A stretch of DNA of 50,840 bases, taken from assembly GCA_964419255.1 (NCBI GenBank), contig CAYQOU010000026.1, forward strand, positions 1 through 50,840, written 5' to 3'. Below, piece by piece: positions 16,302-24,029 of the stretch (the stretch's first letter is position 1; the number at the start of each line of letters is the position of its first letter). Origin of the DNA: CAZPHU01 sp964419255 (GTDB lineage: Bacteria > Fibrobacterota > Chitinivibrionia > Chitinivibrionales > CAYFVL01). Under the pieces are notes generated by a model that was not told the DNA's origin, did not search any database, and saw only the letters and a list, made by a program, of their open reading frames with translations. The position numbers and the translations under genes were made by a program.

Positions 16302-16685
16302 CTATTGTGATCGTTTCCGTCTTGATCGTCTGCACTGACTGCCTCCGCTTTTCCTGCGACAGCCATAGCCGGGCATGAAAAAGGCCTGCAGGCTTTCCTC
16401 CCCGCTCAAAAACGCCTCAACGGCGCCATCCACACTTCCGCACAACCAGGGAATCACCCGAATGCCGTTTTGCTCAACCACCTGCTGTGCTATGTGCGAA
16501 ATTGCTCCGCACATAAGCACTTGGATATCGAATCTTCTCAGAAGCTGCGCCTTATGATAGGCGGAGAGATGCTTTACCGAGACGAATCGGTTTTCTTCTG
16601 ATTCTGCAATGATCAGTAACCGCTCGGCGGCATCAAACAACGGTGATATAATTCCGTCCCAATAGGTTATGGCAAGCGTCTGCAT
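16302..16685 (-). CDS. NifX/NifB-type dinitrogenase Fe-Mo cofactor domain protein (3)
   Basis: A 127-residue, more divergent family member: LAITYWDGIISPLFDAAERLLIIAESEENRF, then RRFDIQVLMCGAISHIAQQVVEQNGIRVIPWLCGSVDGAVEAFLSG. The C-terminal ~20 residues are basic with two Cys (CRRKSGGSQCRRSRRKRS), unusual for this fold. It is the first gene of the minus-strand operon, divergent from mrp. Its ATG at 16685 has only a weak ribosome site. Confidence 0.8.
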   Translation of the reverse strand: MQTLAITYWDGIISPLFDAAERLLIIAESEENRFVSVKHLSAYHKAQLLRRFDIQVLMCGAISHIAQQVVEQNGIRVIPWLCGSVDGAVEAFLSGEESLQAFFMPGYGCRRKSGGSQCRRSRRKRSQ

Positions 16686-16782
16686 ACCACAAGGCTTTTA
16701 CAATAAGCGTGCCGGGAACTGAGATCGAAGGGAATCGCCCCTCAGAGCCCCTGCAGGGCAAAACCCGGCAATGCGAACGGTC

Positions 16783-16834
16783 TTGCATCTATTGCATATA
16801 TGCATCGAGACAACAAATCCTTGCACACATGCAA
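16783..16834. promoter_or_regulatory. Paired inverted repeats, likely enhancer sites for the linked sigma54 activator
   Basis: Two inverted repeats, TTGCA-TATA-TGCAT (16792-16805) and TTGCA-CACA-TGCAA (16821-16834), lie 29 bp apart start to start (about three helical turns), with an extra TTGCA half-site at 16783. They sit 45-90 bp upstream of the mrp sigma54 promoter and between the two divergent operons. TTGCA-type inverted repeats and a linked activator are the arrangement expected from the Desulfovibrio orp system (from memory). Confidence 0.6.
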
Positions 16835-16879
16835 TTCACCCATTTTCAAAGATCCCCCTGTAACGGGGGTTTTCCCATG

Positions 16880-16895
16880 CGGCACAGGGGTTGCA
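16880..16895 (+). promoter_or_regulatory. Sigma54 promoter of mrp
   Basis: CGGCACAGGGGTTGCA has GG-N10-GC, with -24 GGCAC and -12 TTGCA at consensus. The predicted transcription start is ~30 nt before ATG 16936. Confidence 0.8.
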
Positions 16896-16935
16896 TACAG
16901 CCGAATTCCTCTTTTCGAAAGGATGATGCGTTATT

Positions 16936-17733
16936 ATGAGTCACAGTGGTGCAAATGAATTGCGATTGAAAGAAACCCTCGCCGGCATAGGAAAGTCTCT
17001 GGTGGTTTTGTCGGGAAAAGGAGGTGTGGGAAAGAGTACCGTCTCCGTCAACCTGGCGGCTGGTCTGGCACTCAGAGGCTTTTCTACCGGTCTCCTGGAC
17101 AGCGATCTTCACGGACCGTCCGTAGCAAAAATGCTTGGTCTGGTGGGAACACTTACCGAAGGCGACGATCTGCATATCACTCCGGTGAAAAAATATGATG
17201 GCCGGCTGAAAGTGATGTCCGTGCAGTTTCTGCTTAAGAATATGCACGATTCGGTGATATGGCGGGGGCCTCTGAAGCATGCGGTTATCTCGCAGCTCAT
17301 CGGTCATACCACCTGGGGCACGCTCGATTATCTGATAATCGATTCCCCCCCGGGCACGGGTGACGAACCACTCAGTGTGGTACAGACCGCCAAACCCGAT
17401 GGCGCCATAATCGTGACCAGCCCGCAGGATGTTGCCACGTTCGATGTACGCAAATCAATCGATTTCTGCTCGAAGCTAGATCTTCCGGTCTATGGTATCA
17501 TCGAAAATATGAGCGGCTTTGTCTGCCCATCCTGCAACACCCTGACCAACATATTCGGCAGTGATGGTGGCAGGAAGATGGCCGAGGAGCTTGGGATAAG
17601 ATTCCTCGGTAAGATACCCATCGATCCGCACTTTGTCAGTATCAGTGATGCCGGTGATGTGTATGTGGAAGACCAGCGGCAGAGTAAGGCAAAGGATATG
17701 ATCATGACTATCGTGGATTCAATCGCAGGATAA
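16936..17733 (+). CDS. Mrp/NBP35-family ATP-binding protein
   Basis: A 265-residue P-loop ATPase. The deviant Walker A GKGGVGKS is at 27-34, LLDSDLHGPS follows, Walker B is in YLIIDSPPGTGDEPLSV, and CPSC near residue 195 is the CxxC that bridges an Fe-S cluster in a dimer. This family delivers or inserts Fe-S or mixed-metal clusters. It is divergent from the three NifX-family genes and convergent with the sigma54 activator, a layout very like the Desulfovibrio orp locus, although the ferredoxin-domain MinD ATPases found there are absent. AAAGGATG lies 10 nt upstream. Confidence 0.92.
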   Translation: MSHSGANELRLKETLAGIGKSLVVLSGKGGVGKSTVSVNLAAGLALRGFSTGLLDSDLHGPSVAKMLGLVGTLTEGDDLHITPVKKYDGRLKVMSVQFLLKNMHDSVIWRGPLKHAVISQLIGHTTWGTLDYLIIDSPPGTGDEPLSVVQTAKPDGAIIVTSPQDVATFDVRKSIDFCSKLDLPVYGIIENMSGFVCPSCNTLTNIFGSDGGRKMAEELGIRFLGKIPIDPHFVSISDAGDVYVEDQRQSKAKDMIMTIVDSIAG

Positions 17734-17736
17734 TGC

Positions 17737-19062
17737 TCACCCATCGATTCCCAGCTTGCGCATCTTCCGCCAGAGCGTAGTCGGGTGAATGCCCAGCCGG
17801 CGGGATGTCAGAGTCCTGTTATATCTGTTTTGAGCAAGAGCCTCTTCGATCTGTTTCTTCTCGAACAGTTCCAGTGAATCGGCGGCTTTGAGCCCGGGGG
17901 CATTTTTCTGATTGAATCGATCGGGAAAATGCCGTCTTTCTATGACCGCCTCCTCACACAGCACAAACGCATGGTGCATCATGTTTTCCAGCTCCCGTAT
18001 GTTTCCGGGATAGGAATATGACATCAGGGCCGACAGGGCGTCGCTGCTGAGCCGTTCGATGTTTTTGTGGTATAGAGAGTTGAAATGGTTGATGAAATGG
18101 TCTGTGAGAAGGGGTATATCTCCCGAACGCTCCCGCAGAGGCGGCAGTGTCAGCGGCATGATATTTATCCGGTAATAGAGATCCTGCCTGAAGGTGCCCT
18201 GGTGGACCATGCTTTCGATATCCCGGTTTGTAGCCGAAATGATTCGCACATCAGCCTTGACCGAAGTAGTGGATCCCAAAGGTTCGTATATGTGTTCCTG
18301 CAGCACGCGTAAAAGCTTTACCTGTATCGATTGAGTCAGGTCGGCGATCTCATCCAGAAACAGTGTCCCACCCTGCGCGCGGTCGAATCGCCCGGGTTTA
18401 TCCGTTTTGGCATCGGTAAATGCCCCCTTTCTATAGCCGAAAAGCTCCGATTCCAGGAGGTTTTCGGGCAGGGCACCGCAGTTGACCGCCACAAATGGTC
18501 CCGTTGCCCGTGCGCTGAGGTTGTGAACCGCCCTGGCCATCAGTTCCTTGCCCGTGCCGCTTTCTCCCAGAATGAGCACCGGAGAGTTACTCCGGGCGAT
18601 AGCCGGAAGAGAATCAAACATACTCAGCAGACGATGATCCCGGGTTACGATATCGGAGAAGGTGTTGCGGCCGACAATTTCCTTGCGCAACTCCTGAAGT
18701 TCGCTGAGATCGCGGAAAGTCTCGACCCCACCGGCCACCACTCCGTTTCTGTCTCTAAGAATAGCGGTGGAGATACTGATCGGCACCGCTTTGCCCTGGC
18801 TGTTTACGATAGTAACCGTCTTGTTGGTACACGGGGTGCCGGTCTTGAGCGTCTTGCGAAGAGTGCAGCTCTTCTCGCAGACATCCGCGTGAAACACCTC
18901 CCAGCACTTGCGCCCCATAGCATCCCGGCGTGATATGCCGATAATCTTTTCGGCCGCCCCGTTAAAGGAGGTGACATTCCAGTCGTTATCCACGGTGAAG
19001 ACACCGTCGGCGATCGAGTCGAGAATTATGCTGTTATGCAGCTCGAGATTTTTGTCAGTCAT
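17737..19062 (-). CDS. PAS-domain sigma54-dependent transcriptional activator
   Basis: A 441-residue enhancer-binding protein. A PAS domain (~10-125) contains Cys53, Cys62, Cys66 and Cys78 (KCWEVFHADVCEKSCTL...GTPC), which could sense redox or bind an Fe-S cluster. The AAA+ domain has Walker A GESGTGKE (166-173), the sigma54-contact loop GAFTDA (213-218; consensus GAFTGA), and Walker B GGTLFLDEIADL. A Fis-type HTH closes the protein (LTSRRLGIHPTTLWRKMRKLGI). Its stop is 4 bp from the mrp stop. It most likely activates the two Orp-like operons through the TTGCA repeats; it may also act on other sigma54 promoters nearby. Confidence 0.92.
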   Translation of the reverse strand: MTDKNLELHNSIILDSIADGVFTVDNDWNVTSFNGAAEKIIGISRRDAMGRKCWEVFHADVCEKSCTLRKTLKTGTPCTNKTVTIVNSQGKAVPISISTAILRDRNGVVAGGVETFRDLSELQELRKEIVGRNTFSDIVTRDHRLLSMFDSLPAIARSNSPVLILGESGTGKELMARAVHNLSARATGPFVAVNCGALPENLLESELFGYRKGAFTDAKTDKPGRFDRAQGGTLFLDEIADLTQSIQVKLLRVLQEHIYEPLGSTTSVKADVRIISATNRDIESMVHQGTFRQDLYYRINIMPLTLPPLRERSGDIPLLTDHFINHFNSLYHKNIERLSSDALSALMSYSYPGNIRELENMMHHAFVLCEEAVIERRHFPDRFNQKNAPGLKAADSLELFEKKQIEEALAQNRYNRTLTSRRLGIHPTTLWRKMRKLGIDG

Positions 19063-19353
19063 AATACATCCGTTCCTCTGATAAAATAGCTCCTGAAAGA
19101 AAGCCTGAGCAATACATTCCGCGCAGCCCCCGGTATGGGTAAGGCATTGACCGGCTGGATCCCATGTTTGATCCTCCCCCCGTACCAGGGAAGAGGCCGC
19201 AAGGGGGGGTGAAGAGGGATAAAATTACGGGATAAGATCAGCGAAATCCAAAGCTCCTCACCGGGAGGATTCTGCCTGTCATGGAGAATTTTTTGCCGCT
19301 TTCCCGAAAATCTCCAGATTGCAACGCATTGTTTTTTATGAAAGTTATACAAG
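19063..19353. other. Intergenic region between activator and flagellar operon
   Basis: No gene is seen. It contains C/G-rich intergenic sequence (for example CCCCCCGTACCAGGGAAG near 19175) resembling other spacers in the window. The activator promoter could not be pinned down. Confidence 0.4.
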
Positions 19354-19369
19354 TGGTATGCTGATTGCT
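19354..19369 (+). promoter_or_regulatory. Sigma54 promoter of the flgJ-flgN-flgK operon
   Basis: TGGTATGCTGATTGCT has GG-N10-GC with a perfect -12 TTGCT and a TGGTAT -24 box. The predicted start is ~30 nt before ATG 19412. Confidence 0.6.
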
Positions 19370-19411
19370 TTTTTGCCCCAACGATCATACTCTCACGAAA
19401 GGATTCGTGAT

Positions 19412-20230
19412 ATGGCTTTGCAAACCAACGCGCTATCACAACCAGACAAACCTCAGCTTGCGGCATCCTCTGCCCGCCACCGTAAAGTGGCACGGGAGTT
19501 TGAGGCGATGTTTGCATCGATGATGCTCAAGGCGATGCGCTCCTCTGTCGACCGCAGCGGCTTTATACCACAGAGCACCGGTGAGCAGATATATACCGAG
19601 ATGCTGGATAAAGAGTACGCATCAGTTATGGCAAAAAATGCATCCTTTGGACTTTCCGACCTCATATTGCGCGAACTGGAGCAGAATGGTGAAGATGCAT
19701 CACACTCCCCTTCCCTTTCTTCTCTGCGTTCACTCTCTTTTCAGCCATGGATGAATAATCCCAATTTTATGCCGCAGAATTTGCAGACCGGAACGGTGAG
19801 CGGAACTCTGCGGCAGCGGGTGGAGCAATGGAGAAGCCTTATCAACGATGCAGGCAGCAGATACGATCTTGATCCCGACCTGATTTCGGCGGTGGTTGCC
19901 CAGGAGTCCGCGGGCAATCCGATGGCGATATCGACTGCGGGAGCAAAGGGGCTGATGCAGCTGATGGACGGCACGGCGGGAGATATGGGGGTGAAGCAGG
20001 TGTTCAATCCGCATCAGAACATCTCGGGAGGCAGTCGCTACCTGCGCATGATGCTTGATAGATTCGGCGGAAATGAGCAGCTTGCCCTGGCAGCCTATAA
20101 TGCCGGCCCCTCCGCGGTCGAGCGGTATGAGGGGGTACCGCCCTATCAGGAAACCCAAAAGTATGTCAAACGAGTGCTTGAGTTTCGGGAGCGATTTGCT
20201 CAGCACGGAAACATCAGCGGAGAAAGATAA
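19412..20230 (+). CDS. flgJ: FlgJ-like rod-assembly protein with lytic transglycosylase domain
   Basis: A 272-residue two-domain protein. The N-terminus is the rod-binding domain (VAREFEAMFASMMLKAMRSSV...SGFIPQSTGEQIYTEMLDKEYA). The C-terminus is a goose-lysozyme-like SLT transglycosylase: VVAQESAGNP with catalytic Glu, GAKGLMQLMDGTAGD, and LALAAYNAGPSAVERYEG. Enteric FlgJ carries a glucosaminidase here instead, whereas the SLT form occurs in other phyla. It would open peptidoglycan for the rod. Start 19412 follows AAAGGA; an earlier in-frame ATG at 19319 precedes the sigma54 promoter and is rejected. It lies 2 bp before flgN. Confidence 0.9.
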   Translation: MALQTNALSQPDKPQLAASSARHRKVAREFEAMFASMMLKAMRSSVDRSGFIPQSTGEQIYTEMLDKEYASVMAKNASFGLSDLILRELEQNGEDASHSPSLSSLRSLSFQPWMNNPNFMPQNLQTGTVSGTLRQRVEQWRSLINDAGSRYDLDPDLISAVVAQESAGNPMAISTAGAKGLMQLMDGTAGDMGVKQVFNPHQNISGGSRYLRMMLDRFGGNEQLALAAYNAGPSAVERYEGVPPYQETQKYVKRVLEFRERFAQHGNISGER

Positions 20231-20232
20231 TC

Positions 20233-20733
20233 ATGGAACAGTTACTCAAACAGCTTCAAAGCCTGCTCGACAGGTTGATTCTGCTTCACGACCAGCTCCT
20301 GCGCTCTGCCGGTCAGATGAATGAAGCTGTCCAAAGCAGGGATCTGGAAAAGATTCATAAATGCACCCACTCCTATGATGAGACCACGGTGCATATAGAA
20401 GAGCTTGAAGAGAAGCGCACTGCACTGTGTCGGGAGATTTCGATGCACGCAAAGCCGGCGGGCAGGCGCCTTAGCATGCAGGACATAATCGAGTTGGCAT
20501 CACCGCCGCAGCAAGAGACTTTTTCCAGTCAGCACCGCACTCTCAAAGAGAAAATCACCGCCCTGACACGAATCAATACGGCCAACAAGGTTTTCCTCGA
20601 ACAATCTCTGGAGACAGTCACGTTTAATGTAGAGTTGCGGTTTTCGGCGGCCAATCAATCCTGCGGCTATAAGCGAAGCGGCACGCATGAGACGGCCCGG
20701 CGGCCTCGAGGCATGCTCAACCGGACAGCATAG
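20233..20733 (+). CDS. flgN: FlgN-like flagellar export chaperone
   Basis: A 166-residue, almost wholly helical protein (LLKQLQSLLDRLILLHDQLLRSAGQMNEAV...) with the length and heptad pattern of FlgN, the chaperone that delivers FlgK and FlgL to the type III export gate. Sequence conservation in this family is low, so the call rests on fold pattern and on position between flgJ and flgK. RBS GGAG lies in the end of flgJ. The C-terminal ~20 residues are basic. Confidence 0.75.
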   Translation: MEQLLKQLQSLLDRLILLHDQLLRSAGQMNEAVQSRDLEKIHKCTHSYDETTVHIEELEEKRTALCREISMHAKPAGRRLSMQDIIELASPPQQETFSSQHRTLKEKITALTRINTANKVFLEQSLETVTFNVELRFSAANQSCGYKRSGTHETARRPRGMLNRTA

Positions 20734-20744
20734 GAAGTGGGAAG

Positions 20745-22385
20745 ATGGGACTTTTTTCTGTACTGAATGTAGGCACACGGGGACTGGCGGCTTCACAGCT
20801 GGGCATGGATGTTACCGGTCAGAACATATCCAACGCGGATGTGGAAGGTTATTCCCGCAAGCGACTCAACACCACCGCTTCATATCGCGGAGATGACAGC
20901 TTCGGCCAGATGGGTTTTGGCGTCGAGGTTAAAAATATCGAGCGTATCCGCAACACCTATATCGACCAGCAGATCCGTCGTCAGAACCAGGAAGTGGGTT
21001 TTTTCTCTGAGGCCGACCATACGCTGGAAGCGGTTGAAAATATCCTGACCGAGCCCAGCGATACCGGTCTGATGGAGTATATCGATCAGTTCTTTGACAG
21101 CTGGGAAAACCTTGCCAATAATCCTTCCGATATGGCTGCCCGCACCATGGTGCAGACAAACGGTAATGTGCTGACGGATGTTTTTCACAACCTCAGCGGT
21201 GAGCTGCGGGATCTGAAAGATACCCGTAACGATGAGATACGCAATCGCGTGGATAAGATAAACCAGATCACCGCCGAGATTCACAATCTCAACACCGAAA
21301 TCGCCTCGGTGGAGATCAACGACCAGAATGCAAACGACAGCCGCGACCATCGCGACCGTCTGCTTAAGGAACTGTCCTCGATCATCGAAATCGATGTCAC
21401 AGAAAATGAGCGGGGGCAGATCACGGTCACCACATCGGGCAACATACTGGTTTCGCCGGTGGATGTGCAGGAGGTGGAGCTGACCACGACCCAGCACCAG
21501 CGTTCAGACGGCACCAGCCACATGGAGCTGGGTGTCCGGTTTGCAAATAGCAAGAGGGACCTTGTCCCAACAGGTGGCGAGCTGAAAGGACTCATTGACT
21601 CCCGCGACATACTTATTCCCTCCTACGAAAAGCAACTCGACACACTCGCGCAGTCGCTGGTTTCGGAGATAAATCAAATCCATCACAGCGGCTATACCCT
21701 TGAGGGGTATACCGGTATAGATTTTTTCGAGCCCGATCCCACCGGTGCGTCCGATATAAGTCTTTCGGCATCCATACTCTCGGATGTAAAAAATATCGCC
21801 GCCGCGCAGGGTGGAGAGACCCGTCAGGCGACGGAGACTGGAATCAGTCACACGTACGGAAACAATCCGGTCAGCCTTGCGCACCGGGATATTCAGTCGA
21901 TCACCGTCACCAATGAGGACACCGGAGTGGTTCTCACGGAAGGTGTCGATTATGCTATTGATAACCGGATGGGAACGTTTCAGCTGTTGAATTCCTCATA
22001 CGATGGCGTCCCGATGACAATAGAGTATTCATTCAGTACGGGCGGATTTGCCGGGGCAGGGGATAACGCAAACGCGCTTGCGATTGGGCAACTGCGCCAC
22101 GCCCAGACCATGAACGCCGATTCGGTGGGAGAGCCCACCGCGACATTCAACCAGTTTTACAGCTCATTTATCGGCACGCTGGGTATCAACCGCAACGAAG
22201 CGTCTTCCAATCTGCAGACTCGTAAGTTCCTGGTGGAGCAGTACGAGACACACCAGGATTCGATCGCCGGGGTATCGCTGGATGAAGAGATGGCGGAGAT
22301 GATCAAGTTTCAGCACACCTATCAGGCCGCGGCGCGTGTCATTTCGACCGCCGACCGGATGCTGGAAGTGTTGATGAATATGTAA
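20745..22385 (+). CDS. flgK: Flagellar hook-associated protein 1 (FlgK)
   Basis: A 546-residue hook-filament junction protein. The N-terminus GLFSVLNVGTRGLAASQLGMDVTGQNISNADVEGYSRKR is the FlgK/rod-family signature, and the C-terminus (VSLDEEMAEMIKFQHTYQAAARVISTADRMLEVLMNM) is the matching D0 helix. Residues ~375-440 contain an inserted beta module (DTGVVLTEGVDYAIDN... then MTIEYSF) that resembles an insert in FlgL. It follows flgN by 11 bp, with AGGAAG upstream of the ATG. Confidence 0.95.
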   Translation: MGLFSVLNVGTRGLAASQLGMDVTGQNISNADVEGYSRKRLNTTASYRGDDSFGQMGFGVEVKNIERIRNTYIDQQIRRQNQEVGFFSEADHTLEAVENILTEPSDTGLMEYIDQFFDSWENLANNPSDMAARTMVQTNGNVLTDVFHNLSGELRDLKDTRNDEIRNRVDKINQITAEIHNLNTEIASVEINDQNANDSRDHRDRLLKELSSIIEIDVTENERGQITVTTSGNILVSPVDVQEVELTTTQHQRSDGTSHMELGVRFANSKRDLVPTGGELKGLIDSRDILIPSYEKQLDTLAQSLVSEINQIHHSGYTLEGYTGIDFFEPDPTGASDISLSASILSDVKNIAAAQGGETRQATETGISHTYGNNPVSLAHRDIQSITVTNEDTGVVLTEGVDYAIDNRMGTFQLLNSSYDGVPMTIEYSFSTGGFAGAGDNANALAIGQLRHAQTMNADSVGEPTATFNQFYSSFIGTLGINRNEASSNLQTRKFLVEQYETHQDSIAGVSLDEEMAEMIKFQHTYQAAARVISTADRMLEVLMNM

Positions 22386-22592
22386 TTCAGCCCCCCAGCC
22401 TGCTCCTCCCGCGTGCTGGACGGGATAAGGGGGAGAGGCTAACGCGGCCAAAGGGAAGTACCAGCCTTAAGCCTTTGCCGTATCCCGTAAAGCGGGAGGG
22501 GAAGATGGCCAGCCGGCGTGTTTGCGGCTGGACGGATGGGGTGTGTTAAAGAATCAGTTAAGGCAGTAGCTTTCAAGACGGAGAAAACAGGT

Positions 22593-23816
22593 ATGCGAGT
22601 TACATTCAGTTCACTAAACCGCAATGTCCAGAATGTCATCAACAACCGCTATGGCGAGCTGACGGATTTGCAGCAGCAGATGGCTACCGGCAAGAGGCTT
22701 CTGCGCCCTTCCGATGATCCGGTGGATACCTCCAACGATCTGAAACTTCGCTCCAAAGTCAAACAGTTGAAGCAGTACAAGAAGAATATCGAAGACGGGC
22801 TCGGGTTTATGTCTGTTGCCGACACATCCATGATTAGCATGAACGATATCATGCAGCGGGTTCGCGAACTCAGTATTCAGGGAGCCAACGACACATTGTC
22901 TGCCGATGAGCGGATGTATATCGCAAAGGAAGTGGAACATCTAACCCGACAGGTCGTGTCGCTTTTGAATACGCAGTATAAGGGGGAATATGTTTTCGGC
23001 GGCAAGCAGACAAAGATCGCCCCCTTCCCTCTCACCTCGTCCGATGCCGCATCCGCCGAGGATTACACAAATTTGAAGATGGCCTACTACGATGCATCCG
23101 CGCTCGGCACCGACACGCCGGTGCAGATACGCGACGCGTTTACTAATGACCCGATCACCAATATCATCCCCGGGGATTTCACCATTAGCTACGCAGGCAC
23201 GACGATGGTGGAAAACCGGGATTATACGGTCGATTACGCAAACGGAACCATTACTTTTCTGTCCACCGGTCCTCATGCCGCTACTCTTGCCGATGACATG
23301 TCACCGGGTAGTGCCGGGTACCAGGAGGGAGAACTAAAAATGACTTTCGATTACGTGGGCCGGGGCAGAAACGTATACGGGGATGTCGTTTCGCAGGATG
23401 GAAACATCTCCCGGGAGATCGAGGCGGGTATTATCATGCCCATAAACATCTCGGGAAGCGAAATTTTACAGGATCCCGCCACCGGTGTCAATACTCTGGA
23501 GACACTGCTTGATTTCGGGCAGAGCCTTATACAGAACGACCGCCAGGGCATTCAGGATTCCATCGGCAGAATCGATGATGTGATGCAGCTTCTTTTGGGG
23601 GCGCAGAGCACAAACGGTGCACGAATCAATCGCTTCGAGATAACACAGGAGCGCAACGAGCTGCAAAGCACGGAGACAAGCCGCAGACAGTCGGAGCTTG
23701 AGGATGCCGATTACGCGGAGGTGGTGACGGAGTTTTCTCTGGCACAGACAGTCTACAATGCGGCATTGAAGTCGACGTCAAAAATCATTCAACCTTCCCT
23801 GGCAGATTTTCTCTAG
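22593..23816 (+). CDS. flgL: Flagellar hook-associated protein 3 (FlgL)
   Basis: A 407-residue flagellin-like junction protein. The N-terminus MRVTFSSLNRNVQNVINNRYGELTDLQQQMATGKRLLRPSDDP and the C-terminus YAEVVTEFSLAQTVYNAALKSTSKIIQPSLADFL are both typical. The middle has an insert (~185-255) including VENRDYTVDYANGTITFLS, like the FlgK insert. Start 22593 is chosen because the family N-terminus begins exactly there and GGAG lies upstream; the longer frame from 22518 adds unrelated residues. A 207-bp spacer with the hairpin TCCCGT-AAA-GCGGGA (22483-22497) separates it from flgK. Confidence 0.93.
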   Translation: MRVTFSSLNRNVQNVINNRYGELTDLQQQMATGKRLLRPSDDPVDTSNDLKLRSKVKQLKQYKKNIEDGLGFMSVADTSMISMNDIMQRVRELSIQGANDTLSADERMYIAKEVEHLTRQVVSLLNTQYKGEYVFGGKQTKIAPFPLTSSDAASAEDYTNLKMAYYDASALGTDTPVQIRDAFTNDPITNIIPGDFTISYAGTTMVENRDYTVDYANGTITFLSTGPHAATLADDMSPGSAGYQEGELKMTFDYVGRGRNVYGDVVSQDGNISREIEAGIIMPINISGSEILQDPATGVNTLETLLDFGQSLIQNDRQGIQDSIGRIDDVMQLLLGAQSTNGARINRFEITQERNELQSTETSRRQSELEDADYAEVVTEFSLAQTVYNAALKSTSKIIQPSLADFL

Positions 23817-23859
23817 TGGTAGGTAATTTTTTCCCCACCGAGAAGGCTTTCGGATGAGG

Positions 23860-23894
23860 AAAAGTGACCCATGCGGGCTCAAAAGGGCACTTTT
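23860..23894. promoter_or_regulatory. Inverted repeat upstream of the flagellin promoter
   Basis: AAAAGTG (23860-23866) and CACTTTT (23888-23894) form a perfect 7-bp inverted repeat ending 6 bp before the flagellin -24 box. It may be an activator or repressor site; evidence is symmetry and position only. Confidence 0.35.
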
Positions 23895-23900
23895 AACATC

Positions 23901-23916
23901 TGGCATACACATTGCA
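23901..23916 (+). promoter_or_regulatory. Sigma54 promoter of the flagellin gene
   Basis: TGGCATACACATTGCA matches the -24/-12 consensus closely, with GG-N10-GC spacing. The predicted start near 23927 leaves a ~103-nt leader. Confidence 0.8.
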
Positions 23917-23924
23917 CAAGCAGG

Positions 23925-24029
23925 GGAACACGCGCACGGAAGCAGGGCATGGTCAGGAGGACCGGGCAGAAGCAGTCAGGGGAAGCATACCGGCTGCACG
24001 GAAGCAACTAAACACTAAAGGAGGGTACT
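23925..24029 (+). promoter_or_regulatory. Flagellin mRNA leader with multiple CsrA-type GGA motifs
   Basis: GGA occurs at 23925, 23938, 23956, 23959, 23981, 24000 and 24020. The last overlaps the Shine-Dalgarno AAAGGAGGG. An 11-bp direct repeat GCACGGAAGCA (23934-23944 and 23996-24006) places two identical ACGGA sites in the leader. Repression of flagellin translation by CsrA, relieved by FliW, is established in Bacillus and Campylobacter; fliW and csrA lie just downstream here. Confidence 0.6.

Noticed and set aside
16699..16713. Minus-strand sigma54-like element GGCACG..TTGTA upstream of the first NifX-family gene
   Set aside because: The -12 box lacks the GC and the implied start would be only a few bases from the ATG. 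A weaker alternative near 16751-16765 (minus strand, GGGTTTTGCCCTGC) also has poor boxes, so no promoter is annotated for this operon.
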